A model generated the notes under the pieces. That model had not been told where the DNA came from and did no database searches. It was given only the letters and a program-made list of their open reading frames with translations. From the NCBI GenBank assembly GCA_030605745.1, contig JAUWHT010000099.1:1-5226 (forward strand): a stretch of DNA of 5,226 nucleotides. The letters are read 5' to 3'. Numbering within the stretch: position 1 is the stretch's first letter; each line of letters begins with the position of its first letter. Source of the DNA: Pirellulales bacterium. Lineage in GTDB: Bacteria; Planctomycetota; Planctomycetia; Pirellulales; Thermoguttaceae. Positions 1 to 4,852 of this stretch are shown here, piece after piece. Position numbers and translations under genes: made by a program.

Positions 1-120
1 GGCTACGGCTGGTAGAGATGGTGTCATCTTGACCGTGATACCCAAGGGAGGAGCCGTATGAGGTAGTTCCTCACGTACGGATCTGTGCGGGGGGCCGCCC
101 GCAAGGGCGGTCCCTACCGC
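1..120 (+). mobile_element. 3' end of a group II intron (partial, cut by window edge)
   Basis: The stretch ends in consecutive RNA folds that match group II intron domains V and VI, so the window opens inside the 3' part of a retroelement on the plus strand. Positions 1-50 would be distal domain IV and linker sequence. Reading from base 1, the frame gives G-Y-G-W then a stop at 13-15, which could be the tail of the intron-encoded reverse transcriptase, but this is too short to support. The exact 3' splice site is not fixed; with the usual 7-8 nt from the branch-point A (116) it would fall near 123. The intron is antisense to the minus-strand genes that follow and sits just beyond their last stop codon, a non-coding target site. 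Whether it is active or a fragment cannot be told without the upstream sequence. Confidence 0.75.
51..120 (+). ncRNA. Group II intron domains V and VI
   Basis: Domain V spans 51-83. Its lower helix pairs 51-58 with 76-83 and carries the AGC triad at 52-54. A two-nucleotide bulge on the 3' side (74-75) is followed by an upper helix pairing 59-63 with 69-73. The cap is the pentaloop UAGUU (64-68) rather than the textbook GNRA tetraloop, and G53 faces A81 where a G-U pair is usual. Domain VI spans about 87-120. CCGCCC (95-100) pairs with GGGCGG (105-110) across a GCAA loop; GGGG (91-94) pairs with TCCC (111-114); and GCGG (87-90) pairs with CCGC (117-120). This leaves TA (115-116) bulged, with A116 as the likely branch point. 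Domain V is the catalytic core and domain VI supplies the lariat nucleophile in splicing. Confidence 0.8.
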
Positions 121-154
121 GTTCCGACAGTAGTCAGTAGCCGAGTTTTTCTTC

Positions 155-409
155 CTAGGCGCGGGGCGTCACCGCCTCAGCTTCAATCTCGACGCGCTCC
201 ACGTCGTAGCCGGCCGCTTGGACGTTGGCGATGGCCGATCGGATGGCTTCTTCCAACGAATGGGCCTCGCGGTGGAAGTCGATGGAAAAAATGCCGCCCG
301 ACGTGCCGGGGGTTCCGTCATTGCAGCCGGCTTCGAACAGCGCGTCGGCGATATCCTCGGTCAACTCCAACGGTCCAGAAAGAACCAGTGTGAAATCGTA
401 CTTCTTCGT
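155..409 (-). CDS. Small protein, distal tandem paralog; apparent ACG start (possibly decayed)
   Basis: From ACG at 409-407 this is 84 residues; from the first ordinary start, TTG at 370-368, it is 71. The longer frame is preferred because it restores the N-terminal strand KKYDFTLVLSG, which aligns position for position with MKEHEFTLVLSA of the neighbouring paralog. The ACG sits exactly where that gene has ATG, and the frame is closed upstream by a TAG at 420-418. The second half matches the paralog closely: FHREA (46-49 region), SLEEAIR-AIA-VQ (51-64), then a G-D-RVE strand and EAV near the end. No known domain can be assigned with certainty. The SLEEAI helix after a short sheet recalls HicB-type antitoxins, but this is inference. 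No convincing Shine-Dalgarno lies upstream (only AAGG about 10 nt before ACG). The gene follows its paralog after 50 bp and is last in the minus-strand block. It may be weakly translated, or a pseudogene by start-codon loss. Confidence 0.65.
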   Translation of the reverse strand, partial: TKKYDFTLVLSGPLELTEDIADALFEAGCNDGTPGTSGGIFSIDFHREAHSLEEAIRSAIANVQAAGYDVERVEIEAEAVTPRA

Positions 410-459
410 TGCACACTAGCCTTGACAGAAATCGCGTGTGGCTCGTACCTCGACCCACC

Positions 460-702
460 CTACAGGATTCCGACGGCTTCAGGTTGCATTTCGACGCGTG
501 TGATGTCAAAGCCGCCGGACTGCACGTCTGCAATTGCGGCCCGGATGGCCTCTTCCAGCGACGGTGCTTCCCGGTGGAAGTGAATCTGCGGCACTCCTGC
601 GATGGTGGAAATAGTGCCGTCACTGAGGATGCCGTACAGTCGATCCGCTTCCTCCTCATTGGGATCGGCACTCAAAACCAGTGTGAATTCGTGCTCTTTC
701 AT
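460..702 (-). CDS. Small conserved protein, proximal tandem paralog, antitoxin-like partner candidate
   Basis: An 80-residue acidic protein beginning MKEHEFTLVLSA. The ATG at 702-700 is chosen over in-frame ATGs further upstream (for example 723-721) because AGAGGAG stands 6 nt before it and the paralog alignment begins here. Visible layout: an N-terminal strand FTLVLS (6-11), an acidic stretch with NEEEAD (15-20), a variable middle, HFHREAPSLEEAIRAAIADV (41-60) forming a strand-turn-helix, then FDITRVEM (65-72) as a last strand. The pattern strand-helix-strand-SLEEAI helix resembles small antitoxins of the HicB kind without a DNA-binding tail, but the family is not one I can name firmly. It starts 28 bp after the HicA-like gene and is followed 50 bp later by its own duplicate, so the three are probably co-transcribed. 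The likely role is partner or neutralizer of the upstream protein; this is context-based only. Confidence 0.8.
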   Translation of the reverse strand: MKEHEFTLVLSADPNEEEADRLYGILSDGTISTIAGVPQIHFHREAPSLEEAIRAAIADVQSGGFDITRVEMQPEAVGIL

Positions 703-708
703 GGTTGG

Positions 709-715
709 CTCCTCT
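709..715 (-). promoter_or_regulatory. Ribosome binding site of the proximal paralog
   Basis: AGAGGAG on the minus strand, 6 nt before the ATG at 702-700. It decides the start: the in-frame ATG 21 nt upstream has only a poor match before it. The distal paralog lacks an equivalent site. Confidence 0.7.
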
Positions 716-730
716 TTGGGCATGACTGTC

Positions 731-955
731 CTACGAATGCGGGCAGCGGTCAACATCACGGCGAATATCGCGCGCGTGCTTCTCGGGATTCCGTGGCGTG
801 GACATCACTCGGATGCGACAACCCTCACGATCATGTTGCGGGCACCATAGTATGCCCCAAATGTGTGCGCGCGGACCAGCCGCCGTGACGCTCCAGCCTT
901 TGCTTTCGCCGTAGCGGATCGCCTCTCGAATGGCTGTGTTCGGGTGCTGGGCCAC
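731..955 (-). CDS. HicA-like small basic protein (toxin-like candidate)
   Basis: A 74-residue protein. GTG at 955-953 is the only possible start, since the frame is closed by the clpX stop just upstream; no clear Shine-Dalgarno is present, so translation may be coupled to clpX. Visible parts: an N-terminal helix NTAIREAIRYGESKGW (6-21), a strand with AHIWGILWCP (30-39), REGCRIRVMSTPRNP (43-57) as strand plus conserved turn, then helix EKHARDIRRDVDRCPH (58-73). The helix-strand-strand-helix order with a His just before a G (H31, G34) resembles the HicA mRNA-interferase fold, whose catalytic His lies in an early strand. The STPRNP-HAR-I-R-VD-C block is, from memory, a conserved signature of a small family seen in other bacteria. 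C38, C46, C71 and nearby His residues could bind metal, or simply be conserved. The pairing with the two downstream paralogs suggests a toxin-antitoxin-like module; activity is unproven. Confidence 0.75.
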   Translation of the reverse strand: MAQHPNTAIREAIRYGESKGWSVTAAGPRAHIWGILWCPQHDREGCRIRVMSTPRNPEKHARDIRRDVDRCPHS

Positions 956-964
956 CTGTTTTTG

Positions 965-2251
965 TTACGCGCTCTTAGGCTTCGGCTCCGGCAGGGGGAA
1001 GAGCTGTTCGCGACCGTAGACGACGTCTTCGGTAATCAGGTACTTGCTTTTGGGGTCTTGCTCAGGCAACTCGAACATGATGTCTAGCATCACTTCCTCG
1101 ATGATCGACCGCAGCGCCCGGGCGCCGGTTTCTTTCTCCATCGCCCGTTTGGCGATCGCTTGCAGGGCCTCTTCGGTGAATTGCAGGTCGGAGTTCTCCA
1201 TGGAGAACAGCGCCTGGTACTGTTTGACCAGGGCGTTTTTTGGTTCGCGCAACACCTGAACCAGTGCATCGGCATCCAAGGGGCTTAGGGCGGATACGAC
1301 CGGCAGCCGGCCGACCAGCTCCGGAATCAAACCGTACTGGAGGATGTCGTCGCTGGTTACCTGCTGGAGGAGTTCGCCCAGTTCGAGATCGTCGTGCACG
1401 GCTTTGTCCTGGCCGAATCCGATGGTACGTTTTCCAAGTCGCTTGCCGATGATGTCGTCCAGTCCCACAAACGTCCCGCCGCAAATGAACAGGACGTTCG
1501 AGGTGTCCATCTGGATGTATTGCTGTTCAGGATGCTTGCGGCCGCCTTGTGGCGGGACGTTGGCGATCGTCCCCTCGAGCATTTTCAACAGGGCTTGCTG
1601 TACTCCTTCGCCGGAGACGTCCCGGGTGATGGAGACGTTCTGGCTGGTCTTTCCGATCTTGTCGATCTCATCGATGTAAAGGACTCCGCGCTGGGCGGCT
1701 TCCAGGTCGAAGTCAGCGGCGTGCAGCAGTTTCAGCAGCAGGTTCTCCACGTCTTCGCCCACGTAGCCCGCCTCGGTCAGCGTGGTGGCGTCGCCGATGG
1801 CAAACGGCACGTCGAGGATGCGTGCGAGCGTCTGGGCCAGCAGCGTCTTTCCGGAGCCGGTCGGTCCGATCAGCAGGATGTTCGACTTGTCGATCTCGAT
1901 GTCCCCACCGCTGTCACCGTGCATCAGGCGTTTGTAATGGCTGTGAACGGCCACCGCCAGGACCTTCTTGGCCCGCTCCTGACCGATGACGTACTGGTCG
2001 AGTTGTTCGACGATGTGGCGTGGGGTGGAGACCCTGGTGAATAGCTGCTTGCTGGTTCCCCGGCGGCGGCGCTCCTGCTCCAGGATCGACTGGCACAGAT
2101 CGATACACTCGCCGCAGATGTAGACGTCGCCCGGGCCTTCCACCAGCGGGCCGACGTCTCGATAGCTCTTTCGGCAGAAGGAACAAAAAGCATTCTTCTT
2201 GGTTGTGCTACCGCCCCGCCGGCCCGACTTGAAATCTCGTCCTGAAGGCAT
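965..2251 (-). CDS. clpX: ATP-dependent Clp protease ATP-binding subunit ClpX
   Basis: A 428-residue AAA+ unfoldase that forms a hexamer, pulls tagged or misfolded proteins through its pore and feeds them to ClpP in the cytoplasm. The N-terminal zinc-binding domain has C23-X2-C26 and C46-X2-C49. The AAA+ core shows Walker A GPTGSGKT (129-136), pore loop GYVG (162-165), Walker B VLYIDEID (190-197), the RKH pore loop (238-240), the ClpP-docking IGF loop (277-279), an arginine finger in LVGRLP (R315) and sensor 2 GAR (376-378). Length is typical for the family. The start ATG at 2251 is supported by AAGGA 6 nt upstream. A short membrane-protein gene precedes it by 29 bp and a toxin-like gene follows after 9 bp. 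No clpP, tig or lon is adjacent. The intact IGF loop predicts a ClpP encoded elsewhere. Identification is firm. Confidence 0.98.
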   Translation of the reverse strand: MPSGRDFKSGRRGGSTTKKNAFCSFCRKSYRDVGPLVEGPGDVYICGECIDLCQSILEQERRRRGTSKQLFTRVSTPRHIVEQLDQYVIGQERAKKVLAVAVHSHYKRLMHGDSGGDIEIDKSNILLIGPTGSGKTLLAQTLARILDVPFAIGDATTLTEAGYVGEDVENLLLKLLHAADFDLEAAQRGVLYIDEIDKIGKTSQNVSITRDVSGEGVQQALLKMLEGTIANVPPQGGRKHPEQQYIQMDTSNVLFICGGTFVGLDDIIGKRLGKRTIGFGQDKAVHDDLELGELLQQVTSDDILQYGLIPELVGRLPVVSALSPLDADALVQVLREPKNALVKQYQALFSMENSDLQFTEEALQAIAKRAMEKETGARALRSIIEEVMLDIMFELPEQDPKSKYLITEDVVYGREQLFPLPEPKPKSA

Positions 2252-2257
2252 ACCGTT

Positions 2258-2262
2258 TCCTT
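2258..2262 (-). promoter_or_regulatory. Ribosome binding site of clpX
   Basis: AAGGA on the minus strand, 6 nt before the ATG at 2251-2249, inside the 29 bp gap after the SHOCT-like gene. Confidence 0.6.
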
Positions 2263-2280
2263 GTTTGCGTCGGCTTCGGA

Positions 2281-2544
2281 CTAACCCGTTTCGCCGTTAT
2301 CCTTTAACTCCTCTTGGAGTTGCGCTGCCAGTGCAGTTTTTATTGTTCGGAATTCCGCGTCGGTTAGCTCACCCCGGGAATGCAATTCGCGGAATTTTGA
2401 CATCAATTTGCTGGCCGTGGGTTCCTGTTGTACCGCCTTGGCGCGAACTTTGCCGATCACATAAATCGCCACGGCGGCCAATACGGCAAGAACAGCGACC
2501 CATACGACCAGCTCTTCAGCACCAGCCTCCAGGAGTCGTTCCAT
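2281..2544 (-). CDS. Small membrane protein with SHOCT-like C-terminal motif
   Basis: An 87-residue protein with a short acidic N-terminus, one hydrophobic segment (about 12-30: LVVWVAVLAVLAAVAIYVI) followed by positive residues K32, R34 and K36, and a cytoplasmic tail. The tail holds KLMSKFRELHSRGELTDAEF (46-65), the pattern of a SHOCT domain (short C-terminal domain: L-x-L-x-G-x-LT-x-EF-x-x-K). The positive charges after the segment predict the tail inside the cell. SHOCT domains are short helical hairpins thought to mediate oligomerization; the precise function is unknown. It lies 29 bp upstream of clpX in the same direction, so it is probably the first gene of that operon. ATG at 2544 is the only sensible start for the membrane segment; the upstream match to a Shine-Dalgarno is poor (GGCGG, 5 nt before). 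Confidence 0.85.
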   Translation of the reverse strand: MERLLEAGAEELVVWVAVLAVLAAVAIYVIGKVRAKAVQQEPTASKLMSKFRELHSRGELTDAEFRTIKTALAAQLQEELKDNGETG

Positions 2545-2555
2545 GAAACCGCCGG

Positions 2556-2599
2556 CCCCAGGCCAAATAACTGCCCCAGGCCCAAATACTGTCCCCAGG
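2556..2599. repeat. Imperfect 18-19 bp tandem repeat, 2.4 copies
   Basis: Two full units, CCCCAGGCCAAATAACTG (2556-2573) and CCCCAGGCCCAAATACTGT (2574-2592), are followed by a partial CCCCAGG (2593-2599). The array ends 11 bp before the ATG of the SHOCT-like gene, so in the minus-strand transcript it would lie in the 5' leader. It could be an operator array or a slippage-prone repeat. Confidence 0.7.
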
Positions 2600-2626
2600 T
2601 TGCTTGACCAAGGAACCTACCCTTAC

Positions 2627-2655
2627 ATTATGCACATTTAGGGGAAGGGGAAAAG
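2627..2655 (-). promoter_or_regulatory. Candidate promoter of the SHOCT-clpX operon
   Basis: A minus-strand CATAAT at 2632-2627 matches five of six bases of a sigma-70 type -10 box, but the element 17 nt upstream (CTTTTC, 2655-2650) is a poor -35. On the plus strand the same bases form a rival weak promoter, TTGACC (2604-2609) with CATTAT 16 nt later (2626-2631). Either or both may be used, and neither is strong evidence. Confidence 0.3.
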
Positions 2656-2675
2656 AGGGCGAATTGGGACTAGGG
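2641..2675 (+). other. G-run tract matching a G-quadruplex pattern
   Basis: Five runs of at least three G on the plus strand (2641-2644, 2647-2650, 2657-2659, 2666-2668, 2673-2675) are separated by 2, 6, 6 and 4 nt. This satisfies the usual G3+N1-7 rule. It is non-coding and lies between the divergent operons. Confidence 0.5.
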
Positions 2676-2676
2676 A

Positions 2677-2726
2677 TTCGAGGCTCGGGACTCGGGAGGT
2701 TCAGTGCGCAGTCTTCGAGCCCCGAA
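2677..2726. repeat. Imperfect inverted repeat
   Basis: Arms 2677-2689 and 2714-2726 pair over 13 positions with one mismatch and two G-T pairs, around a 24 nt loop. No T-run follows and the neighbouring genes diverge from this point, so a terminator role is unlikely. It may be a dispersed intergenic repeat. The rest of this 348 bp gap (2727-2877) shows no gene and no convincing motif. Confidence 0.45.
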
Positions 2727-2877
2727 CCCCTTATTTCTAAAGCATATCACGATCTTTTCTATCTTCAACAATCGTCAGCTCTCCTCTCAAGCCGCACGAC
2801 CGCTACAGCCGATACGAATTCTGTAGGGGTCCGTGCTGTCGCTGCGCGCCGCGATTTATCGAAGATCAGTGCCTTGT

Positions 2878-2885
2878 AAGGAGGG
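2878..2885 (+). promoter_or_regulatory. Strong ribosome binding site of the exported beta-sandwich protein
   Basis: AAGGAGGG lies 7 nt before ATG 2893. It places the start at 2893 instead of the in-frame ATG at 2833, and so exposes the signal peptide at the very N-terminus. Confidence 0.8.
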
Positions 2886-2892
2886 ATTTCGT

Positions 2893-4281
2893 ATGTGGCT
2901 TGTCACCCAGTTGCTGGCTCTGGCGGCGGCGGCGACGCAGGCAGGAGCCAATCCGTCGGCTGCTACCCCACCAATGCCCCAGACGATTGCCACCCGGCAG
3001 ACCCTTTTCGCAATCCCCTTCCGCATCCCCAAACCCGATCACGTCTCGCAGGAGCCTGTCGAGGTGCAATTGTGGGTATCCGGCGATCGGGGTGCGAACT
3101 GGGACTACTACAGCAAGGCGGAACCGGCCCGGCAGCAGTTTATGTTTCGGGCAGGGGCCGACGGCGAGTACTGGTTCCTGGTCCGTACACTGGACCGCTC
3201 CGGCCGACTGCGGCCGGAATCGACCGGCGTGCCCGGGTTGCGGGTGGTGGTCGATACTACGCCGCCGAAGTTGCAGTTACAGGCCCAACAGGGCCCGGCC
3301 GGCCAGGTCACCGCACAGTGGAAAATCGACGAGCCCAACCCCAAATCGAACAGTCTGACAATCCAGTACCGAACCACGGCTGACGGCCCGTGGCAGCCGG
3401 TGGCCATCGGCCGGCAAAACGATGCGCGCCCTGCCGGGACGATCCAGACGGGTGAGGTGACCTGGTGGCCGCAGGCCGGCTCGGGAGTGATTCAGATCCG
3501 GGCCGAGGTGGCCGACACGGCGGGTAATCCGGCCGTGAGCCACGCACAGGTCGTGACTGGCCAACAGGCTGGCCGGCCACAGCAACTTGCTGGCAGCGGT
3601 TTGCCGCCGGGAGAACGGCCGCGAGTGGTCAACTCCCGAATGTTTGAGTTGGACTACGACGTCGAGTCGGTCGGCCCGTCGGGGATTGCCCGGGTCGATC
3701 TGTTCGGCACCCGCGATGGTGGGCAAACCTGGCAGAGTTACGCCACCGACGACGACAACCGCAGCCCGTTGCCGGTCACCGTCGACGAAGAGGGGATTTA
3801 CGGTTTTCGGGTGGTGGTCTTAAACGGCGCCGGTCTGGGTGGCCAACCGCCGAAAACCGGTGAACTGCCCGAGGTCTTCGTCGGCGTCGACCTGACCAAG
3901 CCCACTGCCCAAATCACCGCCGCCAAACAAGGAACCGGCCACGAGTCGGGCCAACTGATCATCTGCTGGCAGGCCGACGACAAGATGCTGGCCGCTCGGC
4001 CGGTCACACTCTCGTTCAGCGAGGATCCGGGCGGGCCGTGGACTACCATCGCCGGCGGGCTGGAAAACACCGGCCGCTACGCCTGGCCGATCGACAACCG
4101 CATGCCCCATGGAATCTACCTCCGGCTGGAAGTCCGCGACGAGGCGGGCAACCTCGGCGCGTTCCAGACCACCGAGCCGGTCTCGCTGGACGGGTTCCGC
4201 CCCTCGGTCCGCATCCGCAACGTCCGCCCGCTGGGGCAATCGGCCCGAAGACCGCCAGCAACGCGGTACTACTCCCGCTGA
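2893..4281 (+). CDS. Exported multi-domain beta-sandwich (Ig/FN3-like) protein
   Basis: A 462-residue protein with a hydrophobic N-terminus (MWLVTQLLALAAAA) ending in small residues near A19, a likely signal peptide though it lacks a clear positive charge. The body is all-beta and appears to be a duplicated pair of modules. Module A (about 55-128) has SGDRGANWDYY and ends VDTTPPKLQ. Module B (about 135-222) has a GPWQPVA turn and ends EVADTAGNPAVSHA. Module A' (about 262-343) has TRDGGQTWQSY and ends VDLTKPTAQI. Module B' (about 350-435) has GPWTTIAG and ends EVRDEAGNLGAFQ. The D-GG-TW pieces resemble Asp-box turns, and the EV-D-AGN endings are typical of Ig/FN3-like bacterial surface domains. 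No enzyme motif is seen. A cell-envelope or extracellular binding role is likely but unproven. Similar exported proteins are, from memory, common in planctomycetes. It is transcribed away from the clpX operon and is probably monocistronic. Confidence 0.85.
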   Translation: MWLVTQLLALAAAATQAGANPSAATPPMPQTIATRQTLFAIPFRIPKPDHVSQEPVEVQLWVSGDRGANWDYYSKAEPARQQFMFRAGADGEYWFLVRTLDRSGRLRPESTGVPGLRVVVDTTPPKLQLQAQQGPAGQVTAQWKIDEPNPKSNSLTIQYRTTADGPWQPVAIGRQNDARPAGTIQTGEVTWWPQAGSGVIQIRAEVADTAGNPAVSHAQVVTGQQAGRPQQLAGSGLPPGERPRVVNSRMFELDYDVESVGPSGIARVDLFGTRDGGQTWQSYATDDDNRSPLPVTVDEEGIYGFRVVVLNGAGLGGQPPKTGELPEVFVGVDLTKPTAQITAAKQGTGHESGQLIICWQADDKMLAARPVTLSFSEDPGGPWTTIAGGLENTGRYAWPIDNRMPHGIYLRLEVRDEAGNLGAFQTTEPVSLDGFRPSVRIRNVRPLGQSARRPPATRYYSR

Positions 4282-4290
4282 CGGCCTGCC

Positions 4291-4306
4291 GGATACGATA
4301 ATATCC
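4291..4306. repeat. Short palindrome after the exported-protein gene
   Basis: GGATA (4291-4295) and TATCC (4302-4306) can form a 5 bp stem with a 6 nt loop, 10 bp beyond the stop codon. With no T-run it is at best a weak terminator. The inner GATAAT also resembles a -10 box but has no good -35 partner. Confidence 0.2.
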
Positions 4307-4387
4307 TACAGGGATGAGTGTTGCTTTGGGGAAAGGTGCTGGACATGTTGACTTGCCAAATACGTACCTGCTGGATAAAATAAAATA

Positions 4388-4852
4388 GTGAGTGCTCAAC
4401 AGGTATACTTGGACACTTCTGTAATTGGCGGCTGTTGCGACGCTGAGTTTCGGCGGTGGTCGTTGGCGTTAATGCGGGATGTTCGGATTGGTTTGTTCCT
4501 ACCTATAGTCTCAGACCTGACTGAGAGCGAGTTGCAGGATGCGCCGTCGGACGTGCAAGCCATCTATGATGAACTGATGACTTTCAATTGCGAGCGGATA
4601 GAGGAGTCCGCAGAGTCGCTGGCGCTTGCGAGCAAATATATTGCAGAGGGCATCCTTTTCCAAAAGCAGGAGGCCGATGCGCGACACATTGCGGTGGCGA
4701 CGATTAACAAGGTTGACATTCTGGTTAGCTGGAATTTTAAGCACGTTGTTCGTTACGACAAGATTCAGCGTTTCAACGCCGTCAATGCGCTAAGAGGCTA
4801 CAAACCTTTGGAGATCTATACGCCGATGGAGGTGGCTAATGAAGAAATTTGA
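4388..4852 (+). CDS. PIN-domain protein, VapC-like ribonuclease toxin candidate
   Basis: A 154-residue protein from a GTG start at 4388. The start is chosen because it leaves the first PIN strand VYLDTSVIGG intact; the next in-frame start (TTG) would cut it away. PIN domains are metal-dependent ribonucleases with clustered acidic residues. Here D9 (YLDTS), E48 (TESEL), D97 (EADARH) and D110 are seen, with SWNFKH (114-119) where many PIN proteins have another acidic residue. The EADARHIAVAT-DILVSWNFKHV block and the C-terminal RGYKPLEIYTP-E are typical of one PIN subgroup. The Shine-Dalgarno is poor. The 53-residue gene overlapping its end by 14 bp is the likely antitoxin. Base composition is visibly more AT-rich than the upstream gene, consistent with acquisition. 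The RNA target, if any, is unknown; growth inhibition is inferred from the family. Confidence 0.88.
   Translation: MSAQQVYLDTSVIGGCCDAEFRRWSLALMRDVRIGLFLPIVSDLTESELQDAPSDVQAIYDELMTFNCERIEESAESLALASKYIAEGILFQKQEADARHIAVATINKVDILVSWNFKHVVRYDKIQRFNAVNALRGYKPLEIYTPMEVANEEI
4831..4852 (+). promoter_or_regulatory. Ribosome binding site and coding overlap of the PIN partner gene
   Basis: GGAGG (4828-4832), inside the PIN gene, lies 6 nt before ATG 4839. The ATG overlaps the last codons of the PIN gene in another frame, so translation of the two is likely coupled and the partner may be made at least as strongly as the nuclease. Confidence 0.65.

Noticed and set aside
85..393. Plus-strand open frame of 102 codons
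   Set aside because: Arginine/proline-rich antisense frame across the intron end and the distal paralog; no ribosome site and no family resemblance.
318..671. Minus-strand open frame overlapping both paralogs
   Set aside because: Out of frame with the two clearly homologous genes; its composition is that of a shadow frame.
703..759. N-terminal extension of the proximal paralog to upstream ATGs
   Set aside because: It would overlap the HicA-like gene, lacks good ribosome sites and does not align with the paralog.
1394..2044. 216-codon plus-strand frame inside clpX
   Set aside because: Antisense shadow of a highly conserved gene, a common result of high GC; no start signal.
2833..2892. 20-residue N-terminal extension of the exported protein
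   Set aside because: The internal ATG at 2893 has AAGGAGGG at ideal spacing and starts the signal peptide directly; the extension would bury it.
3277..3726. Minus-strand frame of 149 codons within the exported-protein gene
   Set aside because: Antisense shadow; the plus frame has a signal peptide, repeated modules and a strong ribosome site.
4348..4386. TTGACT with downstream GATAAA or TAAAAT as a promoter of the PIN gene
   Set aside because: Spacings of 20 and 27 nt are outside the normal range, so it is not supported as a sigma-70 type promoter.
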